64,000 nt of DNA, taken from Paractinoplanes toevensis. Its GTDB lineage: Bacteria; Actinomycetota; Actinomycetes; Mycobacteriales; Micromonosporaceae. Below, piece by piece: positions 17,306 to 26,875 of the stretch. A model generated the notes under the pieces. That model had not been told where the DNA came from. It saw only the letters and a list, made by a program, of their open reading frames with translations, and ran no database searches. How positions within the stretch are numbered: the stretch's first letter is position 1; the number at the start of each line of letters is the position of its first letter. The stretch is from NCBI RefSeq assembly GCF_018332695.1, contig NZ_BOQN01000066.1, positions 62,001 to 126,000 on the forward strand. The letters run 5' to 3'. Made by a program: the position numbers and the translations under genes.

Positions 17306-18721
17306 CTAGACCACCAGATCGAGCAGGAAGACGCAGATCACGCCGACCACCGAGATGATCGTCTCCATCACCGACCAGGTTTTGATCGTTTGTCCGACGG
17401 TCATCCCGAAATACTCCTTGACCAGCCAGAACCCGGCGTCGTTGACGTGCGAGAAGAACAGCGAGCCGCACCCGATCGCCAACGCCAGCAACGACACCTC
17501 GGGCTTGTCGAGGGTGGCGGCCAGCGGCGCCACGATGCCCGCCGCGGTGATGGTCGCGACCGTCGCCGAGCCGGTGGCGACCCGGATGCCGACCGCGACC
17601 AGCCAGCCCAGCAGCAGCGCGTTGATGTTGGCGTCCTTGGCCGCGTCGGCGACGACGTTGCCCACCCCGACGTCGACCAGGACCTGCTTGAAGCCACCGC
17701 CCGCGGCCACGATCAGCAGGATGCCGGCGATCGGCGGCAGCGATCCGCCGAGGACCGCGTTGGTCTCCCGCCGGTCCATCCCCGACCGCTTGCCCAGCGA
17801 CCACATCGCCAGCAGCACCCCGAACAGCAGCGCCACCGGCGGGTTGCCGAGCACGTCGAGCGTGTCCCGCACCGGGTTGCCCTTGTCGGCGGTCAGCTCA
17901 CCGATGGCCCGGGCCAGCATCAGCACGATCGGCAGCAGCACGGTCAGCACCGCGGGCCAGAAGCCCGGGTTCCGGCGGTTCCGGTCGACGGCGGTGGCGT
18001 CCCGGTCGTAGTCCTCGTCACCGGTGGCGACGGCCGCGTCGGCCGGCCCGAGCAGGGCGGGCACCGGCAGCGGCACCCGCTTGGCGATCCAGTTGCCGAA
18101 GACCGGGCCGGCCACGATCACCGTCGGGATCGCGCAGATCAGCCCGAACAGCAGGGTGAGACCGAGGTCGGCGTTGAGGCTGGAGATCGCGACCAGCGGC
18201 CCGGGGTGCGGCGGCACGAGTCCGTGCAACACCGACAGGCCGGCCAGGGCCGGAATGCCGACCCGAAGAAGACCGATATCCGTACGCCGGGCGACGAGCA
18301 ACACGATCGGCACCAGGAGCACCACGCCGACCTCGAAGAACAGCGGCAACCCGACCAGGGCCGCGACCCCGGCCATCGCCCACGGCAGGGCCGACCCGGA
18401 GACCCGGTCGACGATCCGGTTGACGATGCCGTCGGCACCCCCCGACTCGGCCAGCAGGGCGCCGATCATCGAGCCGAGCGCGATCAGCAGACCCACGCTG
18501 CCGACGGTGCTGCCCAGACCGGTGGTGAAGGAGGTGACGGTGGTGCCCGGCGAAGCACCGGCGACCAGGCCGAGCGTCGCCGATCCGAGGATGAGGGCCA
18601 GGAACGGGTGCCACTTGGCCCAGGCGATGAGGACAATGACGACCGCGATGCCGAGCACCGCGGCGAGCACTAGTTGACCGGTTCCGGCATCGGTGATGGC
18701 CTCGGCTGCGAGGGGCGTCAT
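17306..18721 (-). CDS. GntP-family gluconate/organic acid permease
   Basis: A 471-residue protein with about 12-14 hydrophobic segments. Conserved GntP signatures include ALGSMIGALLAESGGADGI, the LHGLVPPHPGP loop and the C-terminal GSLFFSHVNDAGFWLVKEYF. The family imports gluconate or related sugar acids with protons. No gluconate kinase or regulator lies beside it, so the substrate cannot be fixed from context. It starts 56 bp from the divergent FUSC gene. Confidence 0.93.
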   Translation of the reverse strand: MTPLAAEAITDAGTGQLVLAAVLGIAVVIVLIAWAKWHPFLALILGSATLGLVAGASPGTTVTSFTTGLGSTVGSVGLLIALGSMIGALLAESGGADGIVNRIVDRVSGSALPWAMAGVAALVGLPLFFEVGVVLLVPIVLLVARRTDIGLLRVGIPALAGLSVLHGLVPPHPGPLVAISSLNADLGLTLLFGLICAIPTVIVAGPVFGNWIAKRVPLPVPALLGPADAAVATGDEDYDRDATAVDRNRRNPGFWPAVLTVLLPIVLMLARAIGELTADKGNPVRDTLDVLGNPPVALLFGVLLAMWSLGKRSGMDRRETNAVLGGSLPPIAGILLIVAAGGGFKQVLVDVGVGNVVADAAKDANINALLLGWLVAVGIRVATGSATVATITAAGIVAPLAATLDKPEVSLLALAIGCGSLFFSHVNDAGFWLVKEYFGMTVGQTIKTWSVMETIISVVGVICVFLLDLVV

Positions 18722-18777
18722 GCGCGGGGCATACCCCCACCCGGTCGCTTTGAATCTTCGTCGAGTAAAAGGGATGA

Positions 18778-20468
18778 ATGGCTAGGTCGATCATGCCGGA
18801 GGTGCGGGCCGCGGCGAAGGTCCGGCCGGTCGACGCCGCCTGGGCCTTCGCCCTGCGGGCCGGCCTGGCGGTGGCGTTTCCGCTGGTCGTCCTGGTTGCG
18901 GCCGGAGAGCCGGCCTGGGCCGGGGTGGCGACCTTCGGCGCCTTCACCGCGCTGTACGCCCGCGACGAGCCCTACCGCCGCCGCGCCCGGGTGCTGACCG
19001 CCGCCGCGACCGGTCTGATCGCCTGCGTCCTCGCGGGCACCCTGACCGCGCTGACCCCGCAACCGGAGGTGTTCGGAACGGCCGCGGTGGCGGTGACCGG
19101 CGGCGTGGCGACCCTGCTGTGCGGCCGCTTCCGGGTGGGCCCGCCCGGGGGCCTGATGTTCGCCTTCGCGACGGCGGTGACCGGCGCGATGCCGGCCACC
19201 AGCACCGACCTGTGGCGCCACCCGCTGCTGTGCGCCGGCTCGGCCGCCCTGGCCTGGCTGATCGCGATGGCCGGCGTCCTGGTCGACCGCGAGGCCCCGA
19301 TGCGCCTGGCCGTGGCCCGCGCCCTGCGAGCGGCAGCCGCCCTGAACGACACCGCCACAGGCCTGGCCGGCCCGAACGCCGCCGCAGGCACCGCTGGTCC
19401 GAACCCGGCCGCAACCCCCGCCGGGCCGAACGACGATGCGCTCGCGAGTCCCGCCGGTCTTCTCGCTCGGCAGCAGGCGTCGGCCGCGATCGAGCGGGCC
19501 TGGCGGGCCGTTCCGCCCGATCGGCCGGCGGAGGCGTTGCTGGTCGCCCGGGCCGAGACCGAGCTGAGCGGCATCAACGGCCACAGGCCGGAGGCCGCGA
19601 AGGCGCTGCGCGCCCTGGCCGACGCCGTCGCCCGCCGCGGCCCGGCGCCGATCGCCGAGATGGCGCAGGCGGAGACCGACGAGGTGCTCGGCCGCCGCGT
19701 CTACACGCTGCTGCTGCGCGAGCCGGGCGCGCGCCGCCCCGGCCCGGTCTGGCCGGCCGCGGCCCGGGTCGCGCTGGGCGCGCTCGCCGCGGGTGCCGTC
19801 GCGGGCCTGCTGGCCCACGTCACCGGCCTGGGCCATCCCTACTGGGCGGCGCTGTCGGCGGTGGCGGTGCTGCAGGCCGATTCGCTGCGGCTGTCACTGC
19901 ACAAGGCGATCCAGCGGGCGGCCGGCACGACGATCGGCCTGTTCCTGGCCGGCGCCGCCGTGGCCCTGCCCGGCGACCGCTGGACCCTGGTCGCCTCGAT
20001 CGCGATCGCCCAGGTCTGCGCGGAACTCCTGGTGGTCCGCAACTACGGCCTCGCGATGCTGGCGATCACTCCCCTGGCCCTGCTGGTGGGCGAGCTGGCC
20101 GGCCGACACCGGCCGCCGACCTGATCGGTGACCGGCTCGTGCAGACCCTGCTGGGGTGCGCGCTGGGCCCGGTGGCGGCGGCGCTGGTCCGCAACCGGGC
20201 GGCCGCCCGGCACCTGAGCGAGGCGATCACCGAGGTAGCGGCGGCCACGGCCGCACTGCGGCGCGATCCGGGAGATCCGTCCGGGGAGGCGACGCGGCTG
20301 GCGCGGGCGTTACTGACGCTTCGCGAGGCGTACGCCGTGGCGACCGGCGAACCGGGCCCGGCCCCCGACACGACCGAACGGGTCCTGGCCGCCGAACGCG
20401 CGGGCCGCCAGGTGCTCGCGGCCCTGAACCAGCCCGGCGCGAGAGACTCCCCGGGAAGCACCGCCTGA
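18778..20468 (+). pseudogene. FUSC-family membrane protein, frameshifted
   Basis: The first 448 residues (18778-20124) read as an FUSC-type exporter: an N-terminal membrane domain (AGEPAWAGVATFGAFTALYAR), a hydrophilic helical middle, and a second membrane domain (AALSAVAVLQADSLRLSLHKA). The frame then stops at TGA 20122-20124. The family's next conserved segment, ADLIGDRLVQTLLGCALGP, continues in another frame from about 20112 to a stop at 20466-20468. One missing base near 20101-20117 would restore a protein of about 563 residues. This is either a real frameshift or a sequencing error in a GC-rich run. A ribosome site, AAAGGGATGA, precedes the ATG. The family exports aromatic acids or other anions. 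Confidence 0.75.
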
Positions 20469-20543
20469 CACCCCCCGATCCATTCGCGATCTTGGAGAGT
20501 TCGTGTCAGCTCCGAACGGCAAGTCTTCAAGGTCGCGGCGGTG

Positions 20544-22400
20544 TCAGAACCGCTCGGCGGTGAACCAGCCCGACGCGGACGGCCCGAGCGGCTCGTCCAG
20601 GTGCACCGCGAAGACCGCACGCACGGCCGTGGCGACCACGTTGAGCAGCGCCGTCACGCCACGGGCCTGGGCCACGGCCGATTGGCCGACCGCCCAGAAG
20701 TAGGTCGACTGCTGCTTGACTATCCGGATCCGGTGGCTCTCCTCGGTGAAGCCGAACGTCAGGTGGGCGAACTGCTCGTAGTCGATCCGGAATTCCCGGG
20801 GCGCCTGCTGGGCGTGCGGCCCCGGGACGCTGTGGCAGTGCACGCCCCGGTTGCTCAGGCCGATCAGGGACCCGGCGTCCAGGTCACCCAGCCGCACCAG
20901 CCACAACGGACGCTCGGCGGCCCGCAGCGAGAGCACCGGCAGCCAGCGGTCGACCGGCCCGGGTTCGCGCAGCACCCGGCGGAGTTCCTCGACGGCGGCC
21001 GCCCGGGCCAGCTCGACCCGGTCGCCGGTCCAGTCCCCGCGCAGGTCGGCGGCCCGCGGCGACTCGCCGAGCAGTTGACCGATGTACGGCCGGACCCACC
21101 GCCGGCCGGGATCGTCGAGCAGCATTCGCACGACCCGGCCGGCCATCGGCCCGCCGTCGCCGGCGTCGAGCTCCTCGATCAGGCCCGCGACCTCCCGTGG
21201 CGAGCGACGCTGGACGACCAGGTCGAGGTAGCGGTCGACCAGGTCGGGCCGGCGACCGCCGGACGCGGCCGGTTCCGGGGCGATGTGCCACAGCCGGGCG
21301 ACCCATTTGACCGTGTCAGCGCGACGGGCCAGCTCGGCGAGGATCGCGTCGACGACCGGGATGGCGGCGACGGCGCAGGCCCGGGTGAGCACGGCCGCGA
21401 CGATCCCGGGCGGTTCGTCGGCCAGTTCGGCGGCGAAACTGCCCGGCGCCGCCAGCCCGGCGAGCCGGCCACTGTGCACGGCGGACGCCACCACAAGGTC
21501 GATGAGGACCCGGGTGCCGGCCTGCGACGGCCACGCGAACACCGGCGGCACCGCGGTGGCGATCGCCCGGGAGAGCGCCCGCCGACCGGCCCGCACCAGC
21601 TCGGCCATCACCTCGACCACGGCACTCGAGCTCAGCCCGGCCAGCCGCGGAACGAACCGGCGCAGCGGCTCCGCCTCGAGCCGAGCCAGCACCTGCCCGG
21701 TAACGGCCGCCCCCGCGGCGAGCACCGCGTCGGCCAGCACCTCGGCCGCTTCCGGATCGATGGTCTCGAGCTGCGTGGCAAGGGCAGCAGCCCGGACCGG
21801 ATCGCCACGCGCAATCCGATCCGTCACCGCGCCAAGTTCGTCCGCATCGGACAGCGCCGCCACCAGCGCGGACAACCTCCCCGGATGACCGAGCCGAGTG
21901 TCGACGCCAACGTCCAGCAGAGCGTCCCGCTCCACCGCGACGAGCAGGACAGCGACCGACACAAGCTCGGCGGCCCCCAGCTCGGCGGCGACGACCGCAC
22001 GCCCCAGGACGACAGGCGCCCCGGCCCCGGCACCCTGCGAATCACTCGCCCTATCTGCACGGTCCGAGGCTCGCGAGTCGGGCGCCGCGCCCGTCCCGGC
22101 CGGATCGCCGGTCCCGGCGGCGGGATTCGGCGCGCCCGGGTCGGCGAGAACGGTGAGGATCGCCGCGATCTCGGCGGCGGGCCGGCGGCAGGCGGCAGCC
22201 AGCACCCGGCCGGCGTCGGCCGGGTCCACAACCGCGACGACGCCGGCCACCTCACCGGCCGTCCGGCCTGCGCCGATCGCGTCGAGAAGCATCTCGGCCG
22301 GCCGGTGCCCACCGGCAGCGCGCATCTCGGTGATCCGGCGCACCACCGCGGACGGGGCGAGCCACGGCACGCGCCCGGCCGGGCTGCCGTCGACCATCAT
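20544..22400 (-). CDS. Large Ala-rich protein of unknown function
   Basis: About 618 residues, taking the ATG at 22400; the open frame continues upstream to 22775 but that part overlaps the SDR gene in antisense and lacks protein-like character. The N-terminal two thirds is alanine/leucine-rich and looks like stacked helices (LDAIGAGRTAGEVAGVVAVV; ARLEAEPLRRFVPRLAGL), suggesting a HEAT-like solenoid, with a Pro/Asp/Ser-rich insert around residue 105. The last 130 residues are more conserved-looking (FRIDYEQFAHLTFGFTEESH) and could be a separate alpha/beta domain. No membrane segment or catalytic motif is visible. I do not recognise the family. Confidence 0.7.
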   Translation of the reverse strand: MMVDGSPAGRVPWLAPSAVVRRITEMRAAGGHRPAEMLLDAIGAGRTAGEVAGVVAVVDPADAGRVLAAACRRPAAEIAAILTVLADPGAPNPAAGTGDPAGTGAAPDSRASDRADRASDSQGAGAGAPVVLGRAVVAAELGAAELVSVAVLLVAVERDALLDVGVDTRLGHPGRLSALVAALSDADELGAVTDRIARGDPVRAAALATQLETIDPEAAEVLADAVLAAGAAVTGQVLARLEAEPLRRFVPRLAGLSSSAVVEVMAELVRAGRRALSRAIATAVPPVFAWPSQAGTRVLIDLVVASAVHSGRLAGLAAPGSFAAELADEPPGIVAAVLTRACAVAAIPVVDAILAELARRADTVKWVARLWHIAPEPAASGGRRPDLVDRYLDLVVQRRSPREVAGLIEELDAGDGGPMAGRVVRMLLDDPGRRWVRPYIGQLLGESPRAADLRGDWTGDRVELARAAAVEELRRVLREPGPVDRWLPVLSLRAAERPLWLVRLGDLDAGSLIGLSNRGVHCHSVPGPHAQQAPREFRIDYEQFAHLTFGFTEESHRIRIVKQQSTYFWAVGQSAVAQARGVTALLNVVATAVRAVFAVHLDEPLGPSASGWFTAERF

Positions 22401-22498
22401 GGACGGATTGAAGCACGTGACGGCCGGAAGCGGGCCGCACAGCTTGTCAGCCACCGGCCGACGGCCCGCCGCCTGACGAGCCGGCGGGCCGCACGTCG

Positions 22499-23170
22499 TC
22501 AGGCGGCCAGGCCGGCCTTGACCGCGCGGGTCACGTCGTCGGCGAGGATCTCCGGGTGGCCCTCGGCCAGGCCGTCCAGAGCCAGGGCCGCGACCACGGC
22601 CGGGTCGGTCTTCTGGTCGGCGGGGACGTGGGCCGCCATGTCGGTGGCCATGTAGCCGACGTGCAGGGCGGCCACCTCGATGCCGCGCGGGGCCAGCTCG
22701 TCGCGCACCGCTCGGGTCATCGCCCAACCGGCGGCCTTCGCCGCGGAGTAGGCACCGGCCTGGGCCGGGTGCCACCAGGAAAGCACGGACAGCACGTTGA
22801 GGATCGCGCCGCCGCCGTTGGACTCGATCACCGGGACGAATGCCCGGGTCACGCCCAGGGTGCCGAAGTAGTGGGTTTCCATCTCCAGGCGGATCTGCTC
22901 CAGGTCGCCGTCGATGAGGCTCTGGCCCAGGGACGTGCCCGCGTTGTTGATCAGCAGGGTGGCGTCCGGGGCGGCCTTGGCGGCCCGCTCGATCGATGCC
23001 GGGTCGGTGATGTCGAGCTGCAGCGGGATCGCGCCGGGGAGGTCGATGCTCTCCGGGTTGCGGGCGGCGGCGTAGACCTTGGCGCCGCGCTCCAGGAGCT
23101 GGGCGGCGAAGTGGCGGCCGAGGCCGCGGTTGGCGCCGGTGACTACGGCTACCGAGTTCGTGATGTCCAT
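22499..23170 (-). CDS. Short-chain dehydrogenase/reductase (SDR)
   Basis: A 223-residue classical SDR. The cofactor motif is TGANRGLG (11-18), the NNAG motif is in LLINNAGTS, and the catalytic Tyr-Lys pair is in AYSAAKAAG with the preceding serine in LSVLSWWH. It should oxidise or reduce an alcohol or carbonyl with NAD(P)H. The ATG at 23170 is chosen because the fold begins there; upstream in-frame sequence is antisense to the TetR gene. It is divergent from tetR across 72 bp rich in TAGATG/CATCTA half-sites, so it is most likely TetR-repressed. Confidence 0.93.
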   Translation of the reverse strand: MDITNSVAVVTGANRGLGRHFAAQLLERGAKVYAAARNPESIDLPGAIPLQLDITDPASIERAAKAAPDATLLINNAGTSLGQSLIDGDLEQIRLEMETHYFGTLGVTRAFVPVIESNGGGAILNVLSVLSWWHPAQAGAYSAAKAAGWAMTRAVRDELAPRGIEVAALHVGYMATDMAAHVPADQKTDPAVVAALALDGLAEGHPEILADDVTRAVKAGLAA

Positions 23171-23186
23171 GCGGCTTAGATTACGA

Positions 23187-23231
23187 GTGACATCTAAATG
23201 GCGCAAGGTAATAGATGACACACACCATCTA
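23187..23231. promoter_or_regulatory. Inverted repeats, candidate TetR operators
   Basis: TAGATGACACACACCATCTA (23212-23231) is an inverted repeat of 6-bp arms around 8 bp. A further half-site, GTGACATCTA, at 23187-23196 faces TAGATGACAC, with 9 of 10 bases complementary. All lie in the 72-bp space between the divergent SDR and TetR genes, so both promoters could be covered. Confidence 0.45.
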
Positions 23232-23242
23232 TACTCACGTTC

Positions 23243-23746
23243 ATGGGACGGGTATCGCAGGCGCAGGCGCAGGAGAACCGGAAGCGGATCGTCGAGACGG
23301 CGGCCCGGCTGTTCCGCGAGCGCGGGGTGGACGGGGTGAGCGTGGCCGACGTGATGACCGAGGTGGGGCTGACCCACGGTGGCTTCTACAAGCAGTTCGC
23401 CTCGAAGGACGCCCTGGTCGCCGAGGCGGTGGAACACGCCTTCAACGGGATGGCCGACCGGCTGAGCGGGCTGGACCGGGAGACCTTCCTGAACGAGTAC
23501 CTCTCCCCCGAGCACCGGGACAATCCGGGGACCGGCTGCCCGGCGGCCGGGTTCGGCGGGGACCTGGCGCGTGAGGATGGCGCTCTCCCGACGTACGCGC
23601 AAGGGGTTGATCTTTATGCCCGATGGCTCGGCGATGATCTCGCGGCCGTGTGCACCCTGGTGGGAGCGATGGTCCTCGCCCGCGCGACGGCCGGCACCGA
23701 GATCTCCGACCGCATCCTCGCGGCGGCGAAGGCCGCCCTCGCCTGA
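23243..23746 (+). CDS. TetR-family transcriptional regulator
   Basis: A 167-residue TetR protein. The helix-turn-helix covers about residues 14-58 (VSVADVMTEVGLTHGGFYKQFASKDAL). The C-terminal domain contains the CPAAGFGGDLAR segment found in a branch of TetR proteins that commonly sit beside SDR or NADH-dependent reductase genes. It is shorter than the usual 190-200 residues but has an intact-looking end. The divergent SDR gene is the expected target. Confidence 0.92.
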   Translation: MGRVSQAQAQENRKRIVETAARLFRERGVDGVSVADVMTEVGLTHGGFYKQFASKDALVAEAVEHAFNGMADRLSGLDRETFLNEYLSPEHRDNPGTGCPAAGFGGDLAREDGALPTYAQGVDLYARWLGDDLAAVCTLVGAMVLARATAGTEISDRILAAAKAALA

Positions 23747-23759
23747 GGCGCGGACCAGC

Positions 23760-24359
23760 TCAGCGGAGGCGAAAACTCTCCTCGAGGATCGTCAGCGCCT
23801 GTTCGATCCGGGTGAAGTCGGTGGGCTCGAAACCGTTCGGGTTGCCGGGCGGGGTGATCGCCACGACGACGCCGACCATGGCCCCGGCGATCACCCGGCA
23901 GGTGAGGTCGTCGGCGTCCTTGCCGTCCCGCTCGGCGAGGGCCTCGGCGAGCATGTCGATCGCCATCACCGTCTGGTTCATCACCCGCGCCCGCAGCTCC
24001 GGCACGGCCTGGAAGATCCGCTGGCGCCGGCGCTCGCTCTCCCACTCCTGCTCGCTCATCGTGAGGAAGACCGACTTCATGCCGTTGACCAGGGCCGTCA
24101 CCGGGGAGACCGAGCTGGGCTGGGACTTGATCGCGGCGACGATCTGCGGGTCGTAGTCGTCGACGAGGATGACGTCTTCCTTGGTCGGGAAGTAGCGGAA
24201 GAAGGTGCTCGGCGAGACCTCGGCCGCCTCCGCGATCTGGTCCACGGTGGTCGCCGCATACCCCTGCTCCTCGAAGAGCCGGATCGCGTGCTCGCGGATG
24301 GCGAGCCGGGTCTTTGCCTTCTTGCGTTCCCGCAGGCCGGCTGGCAGGGACGAGGTCAT
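23760..24359 (-). CDS. TetR-family regulator of the adjacent MFS exporter
   Basis: A 199-residue TetR protein with helix-turn-helix at about residues 18-62 (ATTVDQIAEAAEVSPSTFFRYFPTKEDV), a pattern shared with many MFS-linked TetR proteins. The ligand domain has an aromatic/charged region (EWESERRRQRIFQAVPEL). Its ATG overlaps the MFS stop as ATGA, so it is the second gene of the operon and is made whenever the pump is, a simple negative feedback loop. Confidence 0.93.
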   Translation of the reverse strand: MTSSLPAGLRERKKAKTRLAIREHAIRLFEEQGYAATTVDQIAEAAEVSPSTFFRYFPTKEDVILVDDYDPQIVAAIKSQPSSVSPVTALVNGMKSVFLTMSEQEWESERRRQRIFQAVPELRARVMNQTVMAIDMLAEALAERDGKDADDLTCRVIAGAMVGVVVAITPPGNPNGFEPTDFTRIEQALTILEESFRLR

Positions 24360-25864
24360 AGCCCCGATTCTGCCAGGGCGAGCCGTTCTTCTTCCACGAC
24401 CGCCGCCGCGGGCTTCGCCCGGCCCGGGAGCATCAGCAGCGCGAGGATCGCCCCGGCCGCCGCGACGGCCGCCGCGACCACCAGCGAGACATCCATGCCG
24501 TGGGTGAACGCGGTGCGGATCGCTTCGAGCGCGCCGGGGTCGGCCGCGGTCGCGACGCCGCCGGCGACACTCTCCCGGGCCGCTTCGCCGGCATTCGACG
24601 GCAGGTGATCACGGTAGGCGCCGTTGAGCACGGTGCCCAGCACGGCCACCCCGATCGCGCCGCCGACCTGGCGCATCGCCTGGAGCAGGCCGTTGCCGAC
24701 GCCACTGCGCTCGGCGGTCAGCGCGCCCAGGGCCGCGTCCATCGACGGCGGCAGGGTGAAGCCGAGACCGAGACCGGCGAGGCTCACCCAGATGGCGATG
24801 AACCCGTAGCCGCTGGTCGCACTGGTCTGCGCGCCGATCAGCAGGGCCACGGTCATCAGGGTCAGGCCGCCCGCGATGACCGCGCGGCTGCCGATCCGGG
24901 CCGCGAGCTTCTCGGCGGTGCGGGCGCCGACCAGCAGGCCACCGATCACCGGCAGCAGGCGCAGACCGGAACCGAACGCGTCCTGTCCCCCGACCGCGCT
25001 GTAGAACTGCGGCAGCGAGAACATCAGGCCGAGCATCCCGAAGCTGGCCACGGTGGCGAGCACGGCGCCGCCGGTGAACTGCCGGGAGCGGAACAGGGCG
25101 AGGTCGACGAGCGGGGTCCTGGCTCGCCGCTGCCACCACACGAAGGCGGCGAGCAGCAGAACTCCCGCGGTCATGGTGGTCAGCGAGCGGGCGTCGGACC
25201 AGCCGCGGTCGCCGGCCTCGATGATGCCGTAGGTGACCGCGACCAGGCCGGCCGCGCTGAGCAGCACGCCGGGCAGGTCGAAGCGGCGGGTGCGGTCGCC
25301 GTGCGACTCGGGCACCCAGAGGGACACCGCGACCAGCGCGATCGCGACCAGCGGCACGTTGATCAGGAAGACCGAGCCCCACCAGAAGTTGTCGAGCAGC
25401 CAGCCGCCCAGCAGCGGGCCGAGCGGGATGCCGAGCGCGCTCGCGGTGAGCCAGATCGACAGTGCCCGGGAGCGCTCCCTGTCCTCGAAGAGCACGGTGA
25501 GCACGGCACCGGAGAGCGGCATCAGCACGGCGGCGCCGAGGCCGAGCGCGGTGCGGGCCGCGATGAGCTGGCCGGTGGAGGCCGACCAGGCGCAGGCGGC
25601 GGAGGCGGCGCCGAACACGAACAGGGCGCCGAGCAGGAACTTCTTGCGGCCGAACCGGTCGCCGAGCATGCCGGCCGGCAGCAGCACGGCGGCCAGGACC
25701 AGCAGGTAGGAGTTGGTGAACCACTGCAGGTCGCCGGTGGAGGCGTGCAGGTCCCGGCTGAGCGTCGGCAGGGCGACGCTGAGGATCGTGGTGTCCAGAC
25801 CGATGGCCAGGGTGCTGAGGGCCAGGGCGGCGAGCGCGTACCAGCGCGCTTTGGAAGTAGCCAT
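24356..25864 (-). CDS. MFS multidrug exporter, DHA2 (EmrB/QacA) type
   Basis: A 502-residue transporter with 14 predicted TM helices. Motif A-like LPAGMLGDRFGRKK lies between helices 2 and 3, and motif C-like ALGIPLGPLLGGWLLDNFWWG in helix 5, both diagnostic for antiporter MFS proteins. It should expel hydrophobic or cationic compounds using the proton gradient. It is coupled by ATGA overlap to its TetR regulator. A TTGACA box and a partial palindrome precede it. The substrate is unknown. Confidence 0.95.
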   Translation of the reverse strand: MATSKARWYALAALALSTLAIGLDTTILSVALPTLSRDLHASTGDLQWFTNSYLLVLAAVLLPAGMLGDRFGRKKFLLGALFVFGAASAACAWSASTGQLIAARTALGLGAAVLMPLSGAVLTVLFEDRERSRALSIWLTASALGIPLGPLLGGWLLDNFWWGSVFLINVPLVAIALVAVSLWVPESHGDRTRRFDLPGVLLSAAGLVAVTYGIIEAGDRGWSDARSLTTMTAGVLLLAAFVWWQRRARTPLVDLALFRSRQFTGGAVLATVASFGMLGLMFSLPQFYSAVGGQDAFGSGLRLLPVIGGLLVGARTAEKLAARIGSRAVIAGGLTLMTVALLIGAQTSATSGYGFIAIWVSLAGLGLGFTLPPSMDAALGALTAERSGVGNGLLQAMRQVGGAIGVAVLGTVLNGAYRDHLPSNAGEAARESVAGGVATAADPGALEAIRTAFTHGMDVSLVVAAAVAAAGAILALLMLPGRAKPAAAVVEEERLALAESGL

Positions 25865-25872
25865 AATTTGAG

Positions 25873-25901
25873 AGTAGCTGCCACTTAAGAGTGACTGTCA
25901 A
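25873..25901 (-). promoter_or_regulatory. Candidate promoter/operator of the MFS-TetR operon
   Basis: On the minus strand a perfect TTGACA (25901-25896) is followed after 17 bp by GCTACT, a weak -10. CACTTAAGAGTG (25882-25893 on the plus strand), with CACT/AGTG arms, lies in the spacer where a repressor would block RNA polymerase. It lies within 40 bp of the MFS start. Confidence 0.3.
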
Positions 25902-25936
25902 TATAGCCGATCTCAGCCTGCCCTCAGAATAGGAGG

Positions 25937-26803
25937 ATGATCTGGCGCGAACTTGGCCTGCCAGGGCTGGCCGATGTGCACACGCACTTCCTGCCGCCGC
26001 GGATGGAACGGCGGGTCTGGCACCACTTCGAGTCGGCCGGGCCGCTGATCGGCCGCGAGTGGCCGATCATCTACAAATCGGCTCTGCCCGACCGGGTGGA
26101 GACGCTGCGCGCGCTCGGGGTACGCACCTTCAGGGCCCTCGCCTACGCCCACCGGCCGGACATGGCCGCCGACCTCAACCGCTGGACCCTGGATTTCGCC
26201 GCCGCCACCCCGGGATGCCTGGCCAGCGCGACGTTCTTCCCCGAGCCGTCCGCCGTCGCCTATACCCGGGCGGCGCTCGACGAAGGCGCACAGATCTTCA
26301 AACTGCACCTGCAGGTGGGCGGTTTCGATCCGCGCGCCGCCGAGCTGGACCCGGTCTGGGGACTGCTCGCCGAGGCCGGCACGCCGATCGTCGTGCACGC
26401 CGGCTCCGGCCCGGTCGCGGCCGGCTTCACCGGGCCCGGCCCGATCGGCGACGTGCTGCGGCGCCACCCCCGCCTGTCGATCATCGTGGCGCATCTGGGC
26501 GCCCCGGAATACCCGCAGTTCTTCGAGCTGGCCGGCCGCTACGAGCGGGTGCGGCTGGACACCACGATGGCGTTCACCGACTTCTTCGAGCAGATGGCAC
26601 CCTTCCCGCCCGGCCTGCGGCCGACGCTGCGCGACCTCGGCCTGGCCGGGAAGGTCCTGCTGGGCAGCGATTTCCCCAACATCCCATATCCGTACGGGCA
26701 TCAACTCGAGTCGCTGGCGCGACTAGATCTCGGCGACGACTGGCTACGGGCCGTCCTGTGGCGGAACGCCCACGATCTGTTCGATTCGACGCCGCGCGGG
26801 TGA
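25937..26803 (+). CDS. Amidohydrolase-family metal-dependent hydrolase
   Basis: A 288-residue TIM-barrel amidohydrolase of the amidohydrolase_2 (ACMSD-like) group. Metal-binding residues are visible: the strand-1 DVHTHF motif, HAGSG after strand 5, an AHLG histidine after strand 6, and GSDFPN (strand-8 Asp). It likely cleaves or decarboxylates a small cyclic or carboxylated substrate. The C-terminal NAHDLF segment is typical of the family. It stands alone, divergent from the MFS gene, so the pathway is unknown. Confidence 0.88.
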   Translation: MIWRELGLPGLADVHTHFLPPRMERRVWHHFESAGPLIGREWPIIYKSALPDRVETLRALGVRTFRALAYAHRPDMAADLNRWTLDFAAATPGCLASATFFPEPSAVAYTRAALDEGAQIFKLHLQVGGFDPRAAELDPVWGLLAEAGTPIVVHAGSGPVAAGFTGPGPIGDVLRRHPRLSIIVAHLGAPEYPQFFELAGRYERVRLDTTMAFTDFFEQMAPFPPGLRPTLRDLGLAGKVLLGSDFPNIPYPYGHQLESLARLDLGDDWLRAVLWRNAHDLFDSTPRG

Positions 26804-26875
26804 AGATCCCGGATCGACGAGCGCGGACGTGCCACGATCATGTAGGACACGCCCGGATCATCGAAGGGGGCCGAC

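Noticed and set aside
22401..22775. Upstream extension of the large orphan protein
   Set aside because: The added 125 residues are Arg/Gly/Pro-rich and lie antisense to the SDR gene.
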